Assembly (NCBI GenBank): GCA_030386875.1
Contig: CM059557.1
Coordinates: forward strand, 54,390,514 to 54,454,513
Direction of reading: 5' to 3'
DNA length: 64,000 nucleotides
Source: Morinoia aosen
Taxonomy: Eukaryota; Arthropoda; Malacostraca; Amphipoda; Talitridae
How positions within the stretch are numbered: the stretch's first letter is position 1; each line of letters starts with the position of its first letter. This document shows, one piece after another, positions 10,750-20,225 of the stretch. A model generated the notes under the pieces. It was not told the origin of the DNA, made no database searches, and saw only the letters and a list, made by a program, of their open reading frames with translations. The position numbers and the translations under genes were made by a program.

Positions 10750-13293
10750 TTACTTTCTTTTGGGTGATCTATCTCTAATCCTAGAGTCACGAGAGTAGTG
10801 TGATTGTTCCTCATCTGAGTAAATTTGTCGTTTATCATGTCTGTTGCGGCTGTAGGTGGGGGATCGTGATTTTGATCGTGATCTTGGTCGCTTCTTGTTT
10901 TGGGTTTTGGAAGGTTTGTGCTGCTTTGGGGGTTTGAATTCGTTGAATATTCGTATGGCTTCTTGTCTCATAATAGGGTTGCATTCGCTCGTGCCATCTT
11001 CCTCATTTTCAGATCCTTCGGCTGTAGTTTCAATATTAATTGTGGATTTGAGCAATTGTGTTGGGTTGGGTTTAATGCGGAGTATCTCTTTTTCGCATGT
11101 TTCGTGGTCGCGTTGTGAAGTTTGCGGTGGTTTGGTTTCTGGTGTATCGGTTGTGTTATCAGTTGTACCTGGTTCGTTACAAAGTGGGGGAGCCATATTT
11201 TGTTCGGTGATCGTTTGGTTTTTGGGAACCGCCATAAAGGGTTGGGGGGTTGGTACTTTGGGTATTTGATCCGTTCGATTTCTGGTTATTTGTGCGTAGC
11301 TTTGGTCGAGTTGTGGGGATCGTTTGTGGTATATTATAAGGGCTTGTTCTCTTGATACGTTTTGTTTAGTACGGATAGAAATTAGTTCTTGTTGCTTGCG
11401 TTGTTCCGGGCAAGTCCGGTCTCCAGTTTTGTGATTGTTTCCGCAGTGGTAGCATGTCAAGTTGTTTTCCGTGCAATTTGTTGCTTCATGGCCTTTTGTT
11501 GCGCATTTTCCACACACGAACTCTTCACTGGTACATCTTTTAGCAGTATGGTTGTATTCCAAGCACTTTTTACACATCATAGGGCGGTCGAAGTATTCAT
11601 ATATCCTACTCTTGCAGTCTTGGCCAAGGATGTCGATATACTCAGGGGGGGTTGAGCCTCTGAAAGTTAGAAGTATTGCTTTTGCATTTGTGTTACGGCT
11701 TTTTATCCAATTTGCTGGTTCGACATTTTTGATTATATGGTTTTCCATTAAACCTTGTTTGAATTTCTCGAAGTTGGTGAAGTCGTAATTATAGATGTAG
11801 GCGAGTCCTTTTGAGAGATTTACATAGTTATTTTCTGTTACTTGCACAGGGATGTTGTTTATGTCTTTGATTTTCTGTATTTCATCTTTTTGTCGTGTGT
11901 GATCTAATTCTACAATAAATGTGTTTTTGCCACCCGATCGAATAGATTTGGGTTTTCCTTGGATTTGGTTTGCAATACATTTTTCTAGGAGCCATGGAGT
12001 AATTTTCCGCTTTTCGTTTTCCTGCATTGTTATATTGAAATGAGTTGTGGGGGTGTTCGTATCTGATATTGGTATCTCGGAGTGTCCTGTGACTATCTGT
12101 ACAGCACGACGCCTATTAACTCGTTGTTCTTGTTGGACTTTGCATATTTCTGTTTCCATGATATGTTTCGGGCATTCTCTGTGGCCAGTTTCATGTTGAC
12201 GCTTGCAATGCATGCAGGAGAGGGCGCTGCCACAGTGTTCGCTGTCATGGCCTGTTTCTCCGCAGCGTTTACAGTTTGCTTCGTTATGGCAGTGTTTGGC
12301 TGTGTGGCCGTAGTTTTGACATTTGTGGCAGATCATTGGTCTATTAATAAATGGGTATACTATCGTATCTGATTTTTCGCCTGGGATATATATAGAGTCT
12401 GGTGTAGTGTAGCTATTAAAGGTTAGTAGAAGTGGGGTGGTTTGGGAGAATCGAGTTTTAATGAAGCTGGCACGGACAGCGTCACTGATATTGTACTGGC
12501 TCTTTAGGCCTTCCACAAAATCTTCCATATTATCTACATCGTATTCTTGAATATATATTAGTCCTTTGGATTGATTGTAGTATGGGTGTTCGCTGATCTG
12601 GCAATTAATGCCGTCGACGTTATTAAGTCTGGTGATGCGCTCAGATTGGGGTTTGTTTCGAGTTTCTATGATAAAGCTATCTTTACCTGAATAAGTTATT
12701 CTTTTCGCCTTCAAACCAGTTATTTTGACTATTTCTTCTTGGAGGCAAAATGGATTTATTTGGTTTCTCTCTTCGACTTTGAATTTGACCGAGAAGAACT
12801 TTGTATAATGGTCGTTCTTCGTCATTTCTTGGTTCAACGATATGGGTGTGTATTTGTTAGCTTTGCTTTGTTTTCTCACATTTTCTTTCTCGCAGCCCAT
12901 GATTTTACTGTTTTTCCCTATGTTCTGCGCTTTCGTCATTTCTAGGATTTTTTCGAGTGTATTTTCGATTTTCCTTATTCGATCGTCTACATTTTGTGCT
13001 TCTTTTTCAACTTCATGTTTATCGGGGTTGATGCATTTGGTTGCATCACCTGCCGCAAGTCTATTCAGCACTTCATTTAATTTAGCCTCCAATTGGTCCA
13101 CCTTACAGGTAGCACCGTTTGGTTCCGGTAGAGTTTTTTCGGTTGTTTGGTCAGATGTTTCATTGTTTTCGCTTATCTTCCTGGTGATGGTGTTAGTTTT
13201 GGGGTTTGTTGCACCTAAGTTGGTAGCAGTGCTTAGGTTGTTTTTGTTGGGGTTTATTCGTTGTTTGAATTTGTTTTTATTTTTGGCGTACAT
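10750..13293 (-). CDS. LINE ORF1: Gag-like protein with duplicated module and SR-like tail
   Basis: An 847-residue protein, long for an I-type ORF1. Residues 63-125 look like a coiled coil (VDQLEAKLNEVLNRL, then IRKIENTLEKILEM). Two homologous halves follow. Half 1 (about 165-405) and half 2 (about 417-660) each have an RRM-like region containing KGL(I/A)YI and LLLTF or ILLTF, then NRPMICHKC or DRPMMCKKC, then three zinc knuckles. The knuckle cysteines begin at C322, C341 and C360 in half 1, and at C574, C594 and C614 in half 2. The tail (about 799-847) is rich in RS/SR dipeptides. The expected role is binding element RNA in ribonucleoprotein particles; the tail may direct nuclear or splicing-factor contacts, which is inference. 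The ATG at 13291-13293 is the first in frame. No stop or frameshift is present. Confidence 0.92.
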   Translation of the reverse strand: MYAKNKNKFKQRINPNKNNLSTATNLGATNPKTNTITRKISENNETSDQTTEKTLPEPNGATCKVDQLEAKLNEVLNRLAAGDATKCINPDKHEVEKEAQNVDDRIRKIENTLEKILEMTKAQNIGKNSKIMGCEKENVRKQSKANKYTPISLNQEMTKNDHYTKFFSVKFKVEERNQINPFCLQEEIVKITGLKAKRITYSGKDSFIIETRNKPQSERITRLNNVDGINCQISEHPYYNQSKGLIYIQEYDVDNMEDFVEGLKSQYNISDAVRASFIKTRFSQTTPLLLTFNSYTTPDSIYIPGEKSDTIVYPFINRPMICHKCQNYGHTAKHCHNEANCKRCGETGHDSEHCGSALSCMHCKRQHETGHRECPKHIMETEICKVQQEQRVNRRRAVQIVTGHSEIPISDTNTPTTHFNITMQENEKRKITPWLLEKCIANQIQGKPKSIRSGGKNTFIVELDHTRQKDEIQKIKDINNIPVQVTENNYVNLSKGLAYIYNYDFTNFEKFKQGLMENHIIKNVEPANWIKSRNTNAKAILLTFRGSTPPEYIDILGQDCKSRIYEYFDRPMMCKKCLEYNHTAKRCTSEEFVCGKCATKGHEATNCTENNLTCYHCGNNHKTGDRTCPEQRKQQELISIRTKQNVSREQALIIYHKRSPQLDQSYAQITRNRTDQIPKVPTPQPFMAVPKNQTITEQNMAPPLCNEPGTTDNTTDTPETKPPQTSQRDHETCEKEILRIKPNPTQLLKSTINIETTAEGSENEEDGTSECNPIMRQEAIRIFNEFKPPKQHKPSKTQNKKRPRSRSKSRSPTYSRNRHDKRQIYSDEEQSHYSRDSRIRDRSPKRK

Positions 13294-13799
13294 ACTCCCG
13301 GCTTCAGAGGGGGTTTCCCCGCCTCGAAGTCGGGGTTTGAGGTATTCGCTGATTGTTGCCAGAAGTGCTTAAAGTTTTACTTTGGGATCCAAAGTAGTAA
13401 TCCAAAATGGACTATTGGTCTGCGTAACTTAAGTCTATTCTTATAGGCTATTTAAGGGCCCTGGAATATAGGGCAAATTAAAGAGAAAATAACTACGCAA
13501 AAGAGACCCAAGCTCCGAAGAGCTCGGGCCGCCGCCCGACTTTGTTCTACCCAACAACGGGGAATTGGAAAAAAAACTAAAATCTTAATCCCTCGAAAGA
13601 AAACTCAAAAGATAGAGGAAAGAGCAGTTGGGTATTTCAACGGTACCACCACGAGAAGGTGCCGGGTCAGCTGGATACCTGCTCGTGAGTAGGTATTCCT
13701 GTATCAATCCTTGTCTACGACTTCTTTCCCTTCACCAAGCTCAATAATTCAATAATTTGGTACCAGTAAACGTGGTAAAGGGAACACGTAAAATTTCCC
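13294..13799 (-). promoter_or_regulatory. LINE 5' UTR, presumed internal promoter
   Basis: About 506 bp between the right target-site copy and the ORF1 ATG. LINEs of this type carry an internal promoter in this region. I see a GC-rich inverted motif near 13530 (cgggccgccgcccg) but no TATA box I would rely on. The element boundary rests on the target-site duplication, since the 5' terminal sequence is not one I recognise. Confidence 0.55.
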
Positions 13800-13809
13800 G
13801 CCGCGGGAA
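13800..13809. repeat. target-site duplication, right copy
   Basis: GCCGCGGGAA, identical to 6814-6823. It sits in a GC-rich palindromic patch (tttcccgccgcgggaaa) within AT-rich DNA. Confidence 0.75.
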
Positions 13810-16300
13810 AATACAGTATGGTTATGTGATGTAAGTGATTAGGCGTATGCTGTTTGATTCCATTACTTAATTTGCATCATTCCTAATACCATTCATTGTG
13901 TGTACGCCCATTGATGTTTGTATGACGTATAGCTGGAAATCATAAATCTTAGCATATTTTCCCTGTGTATCATGTCCCACAATATTAGAAGCGATCGATC
14001 GTAACACCACGGAGGGCGCTCAGAAAATGCGCTGCGTAAGTGGGTCATCTACCATCGGTGAGTACCGCTCTAAATTTAGTATACAATAATTGTGTGTCTT
14101 TTCTTAATGCCTGTGCTCTTCATACATTCTCGCATTTTTGTGTGTATTGTGTAATATCATGGAGGTGTGCCATTCCTCAATTCCGAGAACCTGATCTTCC
14201 TGTTAATGAAATGTTAACAAGAGGAGACGGCCCCGTTTTCTCGTGACATATGCTAATCGTCATAATATGACTGAAAAGATCTGTACGCGTCACAAAGGAG
14301 TCTTTCATAAAAAACTATAAGTGCTTCATCATGATGTAAGATGTAGCTCATGGCTTGAATAATAACTTAGCGGTGAAAACTAGTAAAAGAATTAAGTGTT
14401 GTGGCATTTCACTCTCTATTGGGTGAATTGCCTGATATTTTCCCCACAACCAGCCATGACTATGGTCGCCTCTGTACCGCTCTGGGCTCATCCCTACGGC
14501 ATTCCATGAGCAGAAAGCTTGAAGTCGGACATATCTTTTGCAATGACGTGACAGTTCTGAATTGTAACTTAGTCTTGAAGTTTGTGCTTTTTGACGGTCG
14601 TTAACGATAGGAAGCATGAATTGAAACACTTGTCTTAATCACACTTAATCACACTTGTCACTTGGTTATTCTTGCGTAGATTAAATGATGCATAAATGAA
14701 TCAATAACTTTCAAATCATAGCTTAAAATTAAATGCTCTTCATCTTGATAATTTATAACAAGGTAAATGGAGGAAAGGATAATAGTAATCCTGCAAGTTG
14801 CATCGATTTGCATACTTGAAATCCAAAGACTTCGCAGAACATGATGCGTAGAATCAGACAAGGATGGAACATGTGTACGTGATGGTATTCTCAGAAGAAA
14901 TTTTCTGAAATTCCCGAAGTATGCACACAGATAAAGTTGTAGGAAGCTTATGACGACCAAGTCTTTGAGTAAAGACGATGTAAATCTTCTCGGCTTGTTG
15001 AAGTAATCACCCAGGCTTGTCGCAACCCATATTCTGTTCCGCAAAAATATTCCACAGACACAAACGTTGGAAAGAATCGCAACTCAGGAGCTATATAACG
15101 GCATAAACTTTAGAATGTCCAGAATTCTCGTAAGCGATTTCTTTTTGAAGAAGCTGTATTGCCTACATTTACTGCTCAGTAGAAATAAATTCCCGTGAGG
15201 AACTCAAGGATGGAAATGGATGGAACTTTGCTTGCATCCACCCTTGTTGAAACTGCAGTGGCTGCAAGTGCATTTTCTATGTAGTAAGTTATAGAAAATA
15301 GGAACTTCGCAATGAGAGGATTTCATAAAGTGTTGAACATATTCTCCCACTTTCAGTGAACTACCTGTAATGTTCATTCAAACATAGCTCATTCCTAACT
15401 TGTTTGTTTTTGCTTGACTTGTTTTGCTTCGAACTTAATTTGAATCATTCATATTGAATTTGACTGGCTTTAAATTGCAGTTCGCCTATTTTTAACCGAA
15501 CATGGTATATTAAATTATTAAGGTCAAAATGGAGTAATAATTAAAATTAGCACGATATAGCTAGGAACAATGAGGATAATGAAGTTTAATACATAACATT
15601 TCTCAACCCTTAAAATAAACAATTGAATAAGCAAACCAGAATTTTAAAACTTGAAGATACGAATGACTATTGAGGATATAAAAATCGGTTCAATTATTTA
15701 AGTTTTCATCCTATGATATCGGACATTACAAAGTGCTGGGCTATTTTTTAAGGTATTGGGTTTTAAGTAGCAGCTGATGTTCTTGATTTATGACAGATTT
15801 TTATCTGTAAAATAAATATAGAAAGCACACTTTTAGCTGCCGCTAAAACCATTTATATGTCTGCACTTGCCTGTACCTTCTAAAACTAGAAAAAAACTCG
15901 TTTTATTTTGTGTCTAATTTATGCCTTTGAGCTTATAGGTGAGCTTACTGGCTACACACAAAGCCAATATCGCTTTTTCTATCATAAACAGTATTTTAAA
16001 CTCAAACATTAATTTGAGATAATATCTAAGGCTATGCATCTTTTTTATGGAAGGAGCCTAGAGGAAAATAATAAGGAAAATTCTACAGCGTTCGTCGCGT
16101 ACGGGATTAGTGGATATATGAGCAATCACTTAAGGAGATCGTCCCACTTTTTCAATTTTTTTCGTCCGATTCGTTGGAAAATTTTCCAGTGTATGTATTT
16201 TGTAAAAGTAAACCTTTTTTACTCGTGTCATTTTTTCGGTTTAGGCCTTAGTTTTTTTTTAATTCAAGAAAAATTAGTTTTTTGGTATATTTTATGGATA
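13810..16300. other. no gene recognised
   Basis: AT-rich DNA. The longest frame is 14658-15044 on minus (128 codons), without recognisable domains. A 93-codon frame at 14348-14629 on minus is overlapped by an antisense frame of similar length. I regard these as chance frames. Confidence 0.5.
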
Positions 16301-17088
16301 TTTCAAAACAGGACTCGTCATCGAGTTTTGATGCTAGAACAAAACCAAAGACAGTTTTAAAATCCTTGAAACATTTCTAACAAACTCTTACGGGCTTTTT
16401 TTCATTTCCAAATTTTTTCCATTTTTTAAAATTTTTTAAAATTTCGAAAAACAACAGTAACTTTTTGGGTTTAAAGCTATATATTTTTTCTAAAAATTTG
16501 AATTTGGAAAAAAAACCGTGTGAGTTTGTTAAAAATGCTTCAAGGATTCTAAAACTGTCTTTGATTTTGTTCTAGCATCGAAACTCGAGGACTAGTCCCA
16601 TTTTGAATGTTGAAAGTTAGAAGTGTTGGGTATAAGCAAGAAACGAAATTTTTTGTTGAAGTGTAATATAATGAACAATTTATGTAATTGAATGCAGTTT
16701 TATTTTTATTTCGACAATTTCCATACATAACTTCATATTCACAGTGTGAATTGTGATTTTCAAACCCCCCAAAAAAATGTAAAAAAAAAATTTATTTATT
16801 TTTCAAAAATATGAATTTTTTTATTTTCAGTCTGATTCTTATGAAATTTGACTATGATATGTAACCTTTGAAGAGAAACACAATTTATTCCATTAATTTT
16901 TATGATTTAGGCTTCATTTTTTGAAAAAAATTTGACATATTGGTTTTTAGGTATTGATATTTCACTGGTATTGATATTTCAAAATGGAACTCGTCATCGA
17001 GTTTTGATACTAGAACCAAAACAAAGACAGTTTTAGAATCCTTGAAATGTTTCAAACAAACTCACATGGGCTTTTTTTTCTATTTCCC
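16301..17088. repeat. three copies of a ~105-bp repeat, one inverted
   Basis: Copy A (16301-16405, plus) and copy C (16976-17088, plus) share ACTCGTCATCGAGTTTTGAT, then a CTAGAAC/CAAAG/ACAGTTTTA block, a CCTTGAAA block and a (G)GGCTTTTTTT end. Copy B (16502-16607) is the same sequence on the minus strand. A and B therefore face each other across about 100 bp of A/T-rich DNA and could fold into a long hairpin. The pattern fits long terminal inverted repeats of a decayed DNA transposon, or nested insertions of one family. There is no transposase frame between them. Confidence 0.85.
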
Positions 17089-18095
17089 ATTTGTTCTCTT
17101 TTTATATGGGGTTGAAATGGGCTCAAAATTAAAGATTTTGGTTCCCTTAAAGATTTTGATCCCCCTGGGGGGGGTCGATTGTCCGTAGCGCCATAAAATA
17201 TTAGGACCGAATAGTCCACCACCTAAGGGTCCTTTTCCAACAAAAACATGAAAAATGACCACCTGAGCGGCAGGGGCCTGGGACGATCTCCCACGATATT
17301 TTCCCGGACATTGATTCGACTTGACTTGAGTGAGCAAAAAAACACTCCATAACTGTTTCAAAATTCTGTGAGAGTTCTCTTTTCAAAATAAAAAACATGC
17401 GCTCGCACCAGACTTCGAATGACATATACCGTCCCTGTGGTAATCAATTAAACTTCCGAAAGCAAGATTGAAGCTCGTTCAATTTATACACCGTATGAGT
17501 TGGTGGTTCACCGTGCACACACACTGAGGAAATATTAATGTTGATAAATACGTGCTCCGTGTCCGGTGCGTCGACGCATTACCAGTCTGGCGGGAGCTGC
17601 GGGGACGTTTCTATGAATGATAGAGCCGCGAGGGAGACTGGACAGCAGCGTCCTCAATAATTCCAAGTCTCAAGAGACAAGCCTCAGAAGACTGACTCTG
17701 CCACTTGCGCACATCTTAGAGAATGCCTGAATTGTGCTCTTACTGCAGCTCCTTTTTTGCGCTACTTTGAAGCATCAGAGTGCGCTTTTGCGAGCAAACT
17801 ACTGTACCTCGCGAGCGTCAGAGCGGATGAAGAAGACTTACATCTCGTATGCACATTCCTGTAAGTGCTGTTGACTTAGCTCATGGAAAATTTATATAAG
17901 AGAAAATGCAGTTCAAGAAATTAATTGTATCTGAACGGTGCTGAGAAACATTCATGATAATCCCCATCATGATGGAAAGTGTTTGAAATTCTAGAGTGAA
18001 CGCTGAGGATGCTTCTACGTTCCTGAAGAAACAATGGCAAATTCTACTGAAATATAATATGTAAAATGAAGCTGGAACATGCATCGAGGTGCAGA
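17089..18095. other. no gene recognised
   Basis: Mixed sequence; 17130-17330 is richer in GC. The only frames are 93 codons or shorter on minus (17080-17361 and 17201-17425) and have no domain I know. Confidence 0.5.
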
Positions 18096-18209
18096 CTGCT
18101 TTTTTGCTGCTGGAGTGGTAGCATCTACCTCGGAATAAACTATTTAGAAATCTGGAAGCTTCGAAAATGCGTTCGAAGCCATCAGATTTCTAACCAACGT
18201 AAAAAGCAG
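18096..18209. repeat. nested imperfect hairpin
   Basis: Arms pair from the inside out: gcttcgaa (18158-18165) with ttcgaagc (18172-18179) around a 6-nt loop, then agaaatctg (18146-18154) with cagatttct (18183-18191), then ctgcttttt near 18096 with aaaaagcag (18201-18209). The inner 50 bp is a strong stem with a 3/3 internal mismatch. It may be a small foldback element or a structured RNA. Confidence 0.6.
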
Positions 18210-18515
18210 TCTAGTTAAAATCATAAGTGTGAATTTTATTTTTGCTATCGTACATTCAACAAATACAAAGGACTTTCTTGAACTCATCTTTCCTCATTAG
18301 CAATTCATACATAACGTCCGGACGATAACATGGCAACACATTTCGGCACATCGACATCCATGTCAACGCCGGCCGTCAGACTGTCATCGTTACATGACGG
18401 CGCCGCATTTGTAGCCTTGAAAAGTTTGGCGCGTTGGGGGGCTAAATTGAACGAAGAGACGACAACAACAAATAAGCAGTGTTATTTTCCTTCTAGTGAA
18501 AGAAACACTTTGCAT

Positions 18516-18653
18516 GGAAAAGATGGTGACAATATTTGTGGAAAACTGCTGTATTTAAAGGTGGGTAACACAGTTACGATGACTGGAAAAAATAGTGACA
18601 ACGTATGTGGGAAGACTGCAGTATTTAGAGGCGGTTAACAACGTTTTGATGAC
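18516..18653 (+). repeat. 69-bp tandem duplication in a 102-codon open frame
   Basis: Units 18516-18584 and 18585-18653 align throughout (ggaaaagatggtgacaat versus ggaaaaaatagtgacaac at the start). The length is 23 codons, so the plus-strand frame 18330-18638 stays open through the first copy and most of the second (GKDGDNICGK / GKNSDNVCGK) until a stop. I do not recognise the protein. It could be a small exon or repeat-derived DNA. Confidence 0.6.
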
Positions 18654-18683
18654 GATCTCACTATGCTGACAACACGCACGTTT

Positions 18684-18699
18684 GACTGACTGACTGACT
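18684..18699. repeat. (GACT)n microsatellite
   Basis: Four GACT units in a row. Confidence 0.7.
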
Positions 18700-18946
18700 T
18701 CGTGCTGTGTTGAGCCTTTGGCGTCCGTTCTTTGAGCGTGGCGTGTGATACCTAACGAAAGTTTTATAATTTTGTTTCTGGATAACATTTCGGGCTGAGT
18801 AGATGATTAATAATTATAATCAAAGGTAACTTTAAGTTCCAACATTGGGAACTCAAACACCATCAAACTGTTCTTATGACCTTTCAGTCATCCTCTCGTG
18901 ATCAAGTGATATGTCTTAAAATTTCCGGTCTGTAAAGTTATTTGGT

Positions 18947-20225
18947 GTCAGGTCGTATCATAAATCCTGTCTGTTTTCATACTGTAACCAGTTTGAACTT
19001 GTATTACAGAGAAAGAGATAAAGTTTTGATCTATTCTGCAATGCAATCACTCTATTACGGTCTTTCATACACGTTGTTGTGAAATTCATTTAGATATTTA
19101 ACCATTTTTTCTTCAACCCTCAATTAACATAGAGCCGTCAACAGAACATATAAGGCACAAGATGCTGTTTCAGTTTCACAAAGGATGTAATGCGTCAACA
19201 GCTGCCAAAAATATTCAAGAAGTGTATGGTCCAGAAGCAGTTACTGAACGGACATGCAGAAGATGGTTCGAAAATTTTCGAAATGTGGATTACAGCCTTG
19301 AAGATAGCCCTCGAGAAGGTCGTCCAGTTGAGTTTGATGCAGCTTTATTGGGGGCAACCCTTGAAGTTAATCCTGCAGTATCTGTTAGGCAATTGAGCTG
19401 TAAACTTCATGAGGGTTAAATGACAATTCAACGTCACTTTAAAAAGCTGGGAAAGTATCCCAAACTTTGGAAGTGGGTTCTTTATGACCTCTCCACTGTT
19501 AATTTTTAGCAGTAAGTGAATGCCTGTGCATCTTTGCACGCCCGCCAACGGCAAGAATCTTTTCTGGATAAAGTTGTTACCGGAGATGAAAAGTGGATTA
19601 TGTACCGCAATGTTAAATGTCAAATCAATGGCTAGATCGACATGCAAAAGCGCAATCACAATCAAAATCAGGATTCAATCCGAATAAAATATTGTTGTGT
19701 GTTTGGTGGGATATGAGAGGAATTATTCCAGAATTTCTTGAATACAATCAAACAATCACTGCAGAACGGTACTGTCTACAGTTGCAAAGACTAAATACCG
19801 CTTAAAAACGCACCCAGCTTTGGAAAAGCGGCAGGGTGTCATCCTTCAGCACGACAATGCGCGTCCGCATACAGCACGAATGACTTGGGACACAATTGAA
19901 ACGCTGAAATGCGAAACATTGATGCATCAGCCCTATTCTCTATATATTGCACCTTCAGACTTCCAACTCTTTAGGGGTATAGAGAATCATTCAAGGAGAA
20001 AACTATGAAAAACAAAAACAACATTGAAAATGAACTCCAGGTCTTTTTTATTCAAAGACCAAATATTTATATGAATGCGGCATTATCAAATTGGTTGGTA
20101 GGTAGTCAGAAGTTGTTACTAACGATGGAGAATATGTTGTTGAATAAATGAATGTTACTTGATATGTTTTTACTTTCGTTGCCATACTAGTAAAAAATTG
20201 ACAGAACTTATGGCACGACCTGATG
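18947..20225 (+). mobile_element. decayed mariner (Tc1/mariner) element, ~1.28 kb
   Basis: The ends are imperfect inverted repeats: TCAGGTCGTATCATAAAT at the left, and at the right a sequence whose reverse complement begins TCAGGTCGTGCCATAAGT. Similarity continues about 10 bp inward (CCTGTCTG / TCTGTCAA). The length is normal for mariner (about 1.3 kb). A broken transposase lies inside. TA dinucleotides occur a few bases outside both ends, but the two offsets differ, so the exact termini and the target TA are uncertain. Confidence 0.88.
19162..20136 (+). pseudogene. mariner transposase, inactivated
   Basis: Pieces of a cut-and-paste transposase remain in three frames. The first (from 19162) has the N-terminal helix-turn-helix region, including WFENFRNVDYSLEDSPREGR, and stops at 19417. 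The same frame resumes with KKLGKYPKLWKWVLYDLS and then VVTGDEKW (first catalytic Asp near 19585). After a frameshift near 19620 comes LLCVWWDMRGIIPEFL; after another near 19810 comes VILQHDNARPHTA (second Asp) and IAPSDFQLF (third Asp). Exactly 34 residues separate the last two aspartates, giving the DD34D signature of mariner. The expected YSPDLAPSD reads YSLYIAPSD. At least two frameshifts and several stops make it non-functional. Confidence 0.93.

Larger units (their letters stand above)
6824..13799 (-). mobile_element. full-length I-type non-LTR retrotransposon (~6.98 kb)
   Basis: The element lies on the minus strand, so its 5' end is at the high coordinate. Order in the sense direction: a 5' UTR of about 506 bp, ORF1 (nucleic-acid-binding, zinc knuckles), a 43-bp gap, ORF2 (endonuclease, reverse transcriptase, RNase H), a 3' UTR of about 140 bp and a tail of ATT repeats. 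Both ORFs are uninterrupted, and the identical 10-bp GCCGCGGGAA lies at both ends, which marks a complete insertion. RNase H in ORF2 together with a CCHC-type ORF1 places it near the I group (I, Nimb, Ingi, Loa); I cannot choose the exact clade by eye. Intact frames and an exact target-site duplication indicate a young insertion, but see the SDQ change in ORF2. Confidence 0.93.

Noticed and set aside
10856-13372. Plus-strand frames of up to 176 codons over the LINE
   Set aside because: Antisense shadows of ORF1, which has clear zinc-knuckle motifs on minus.
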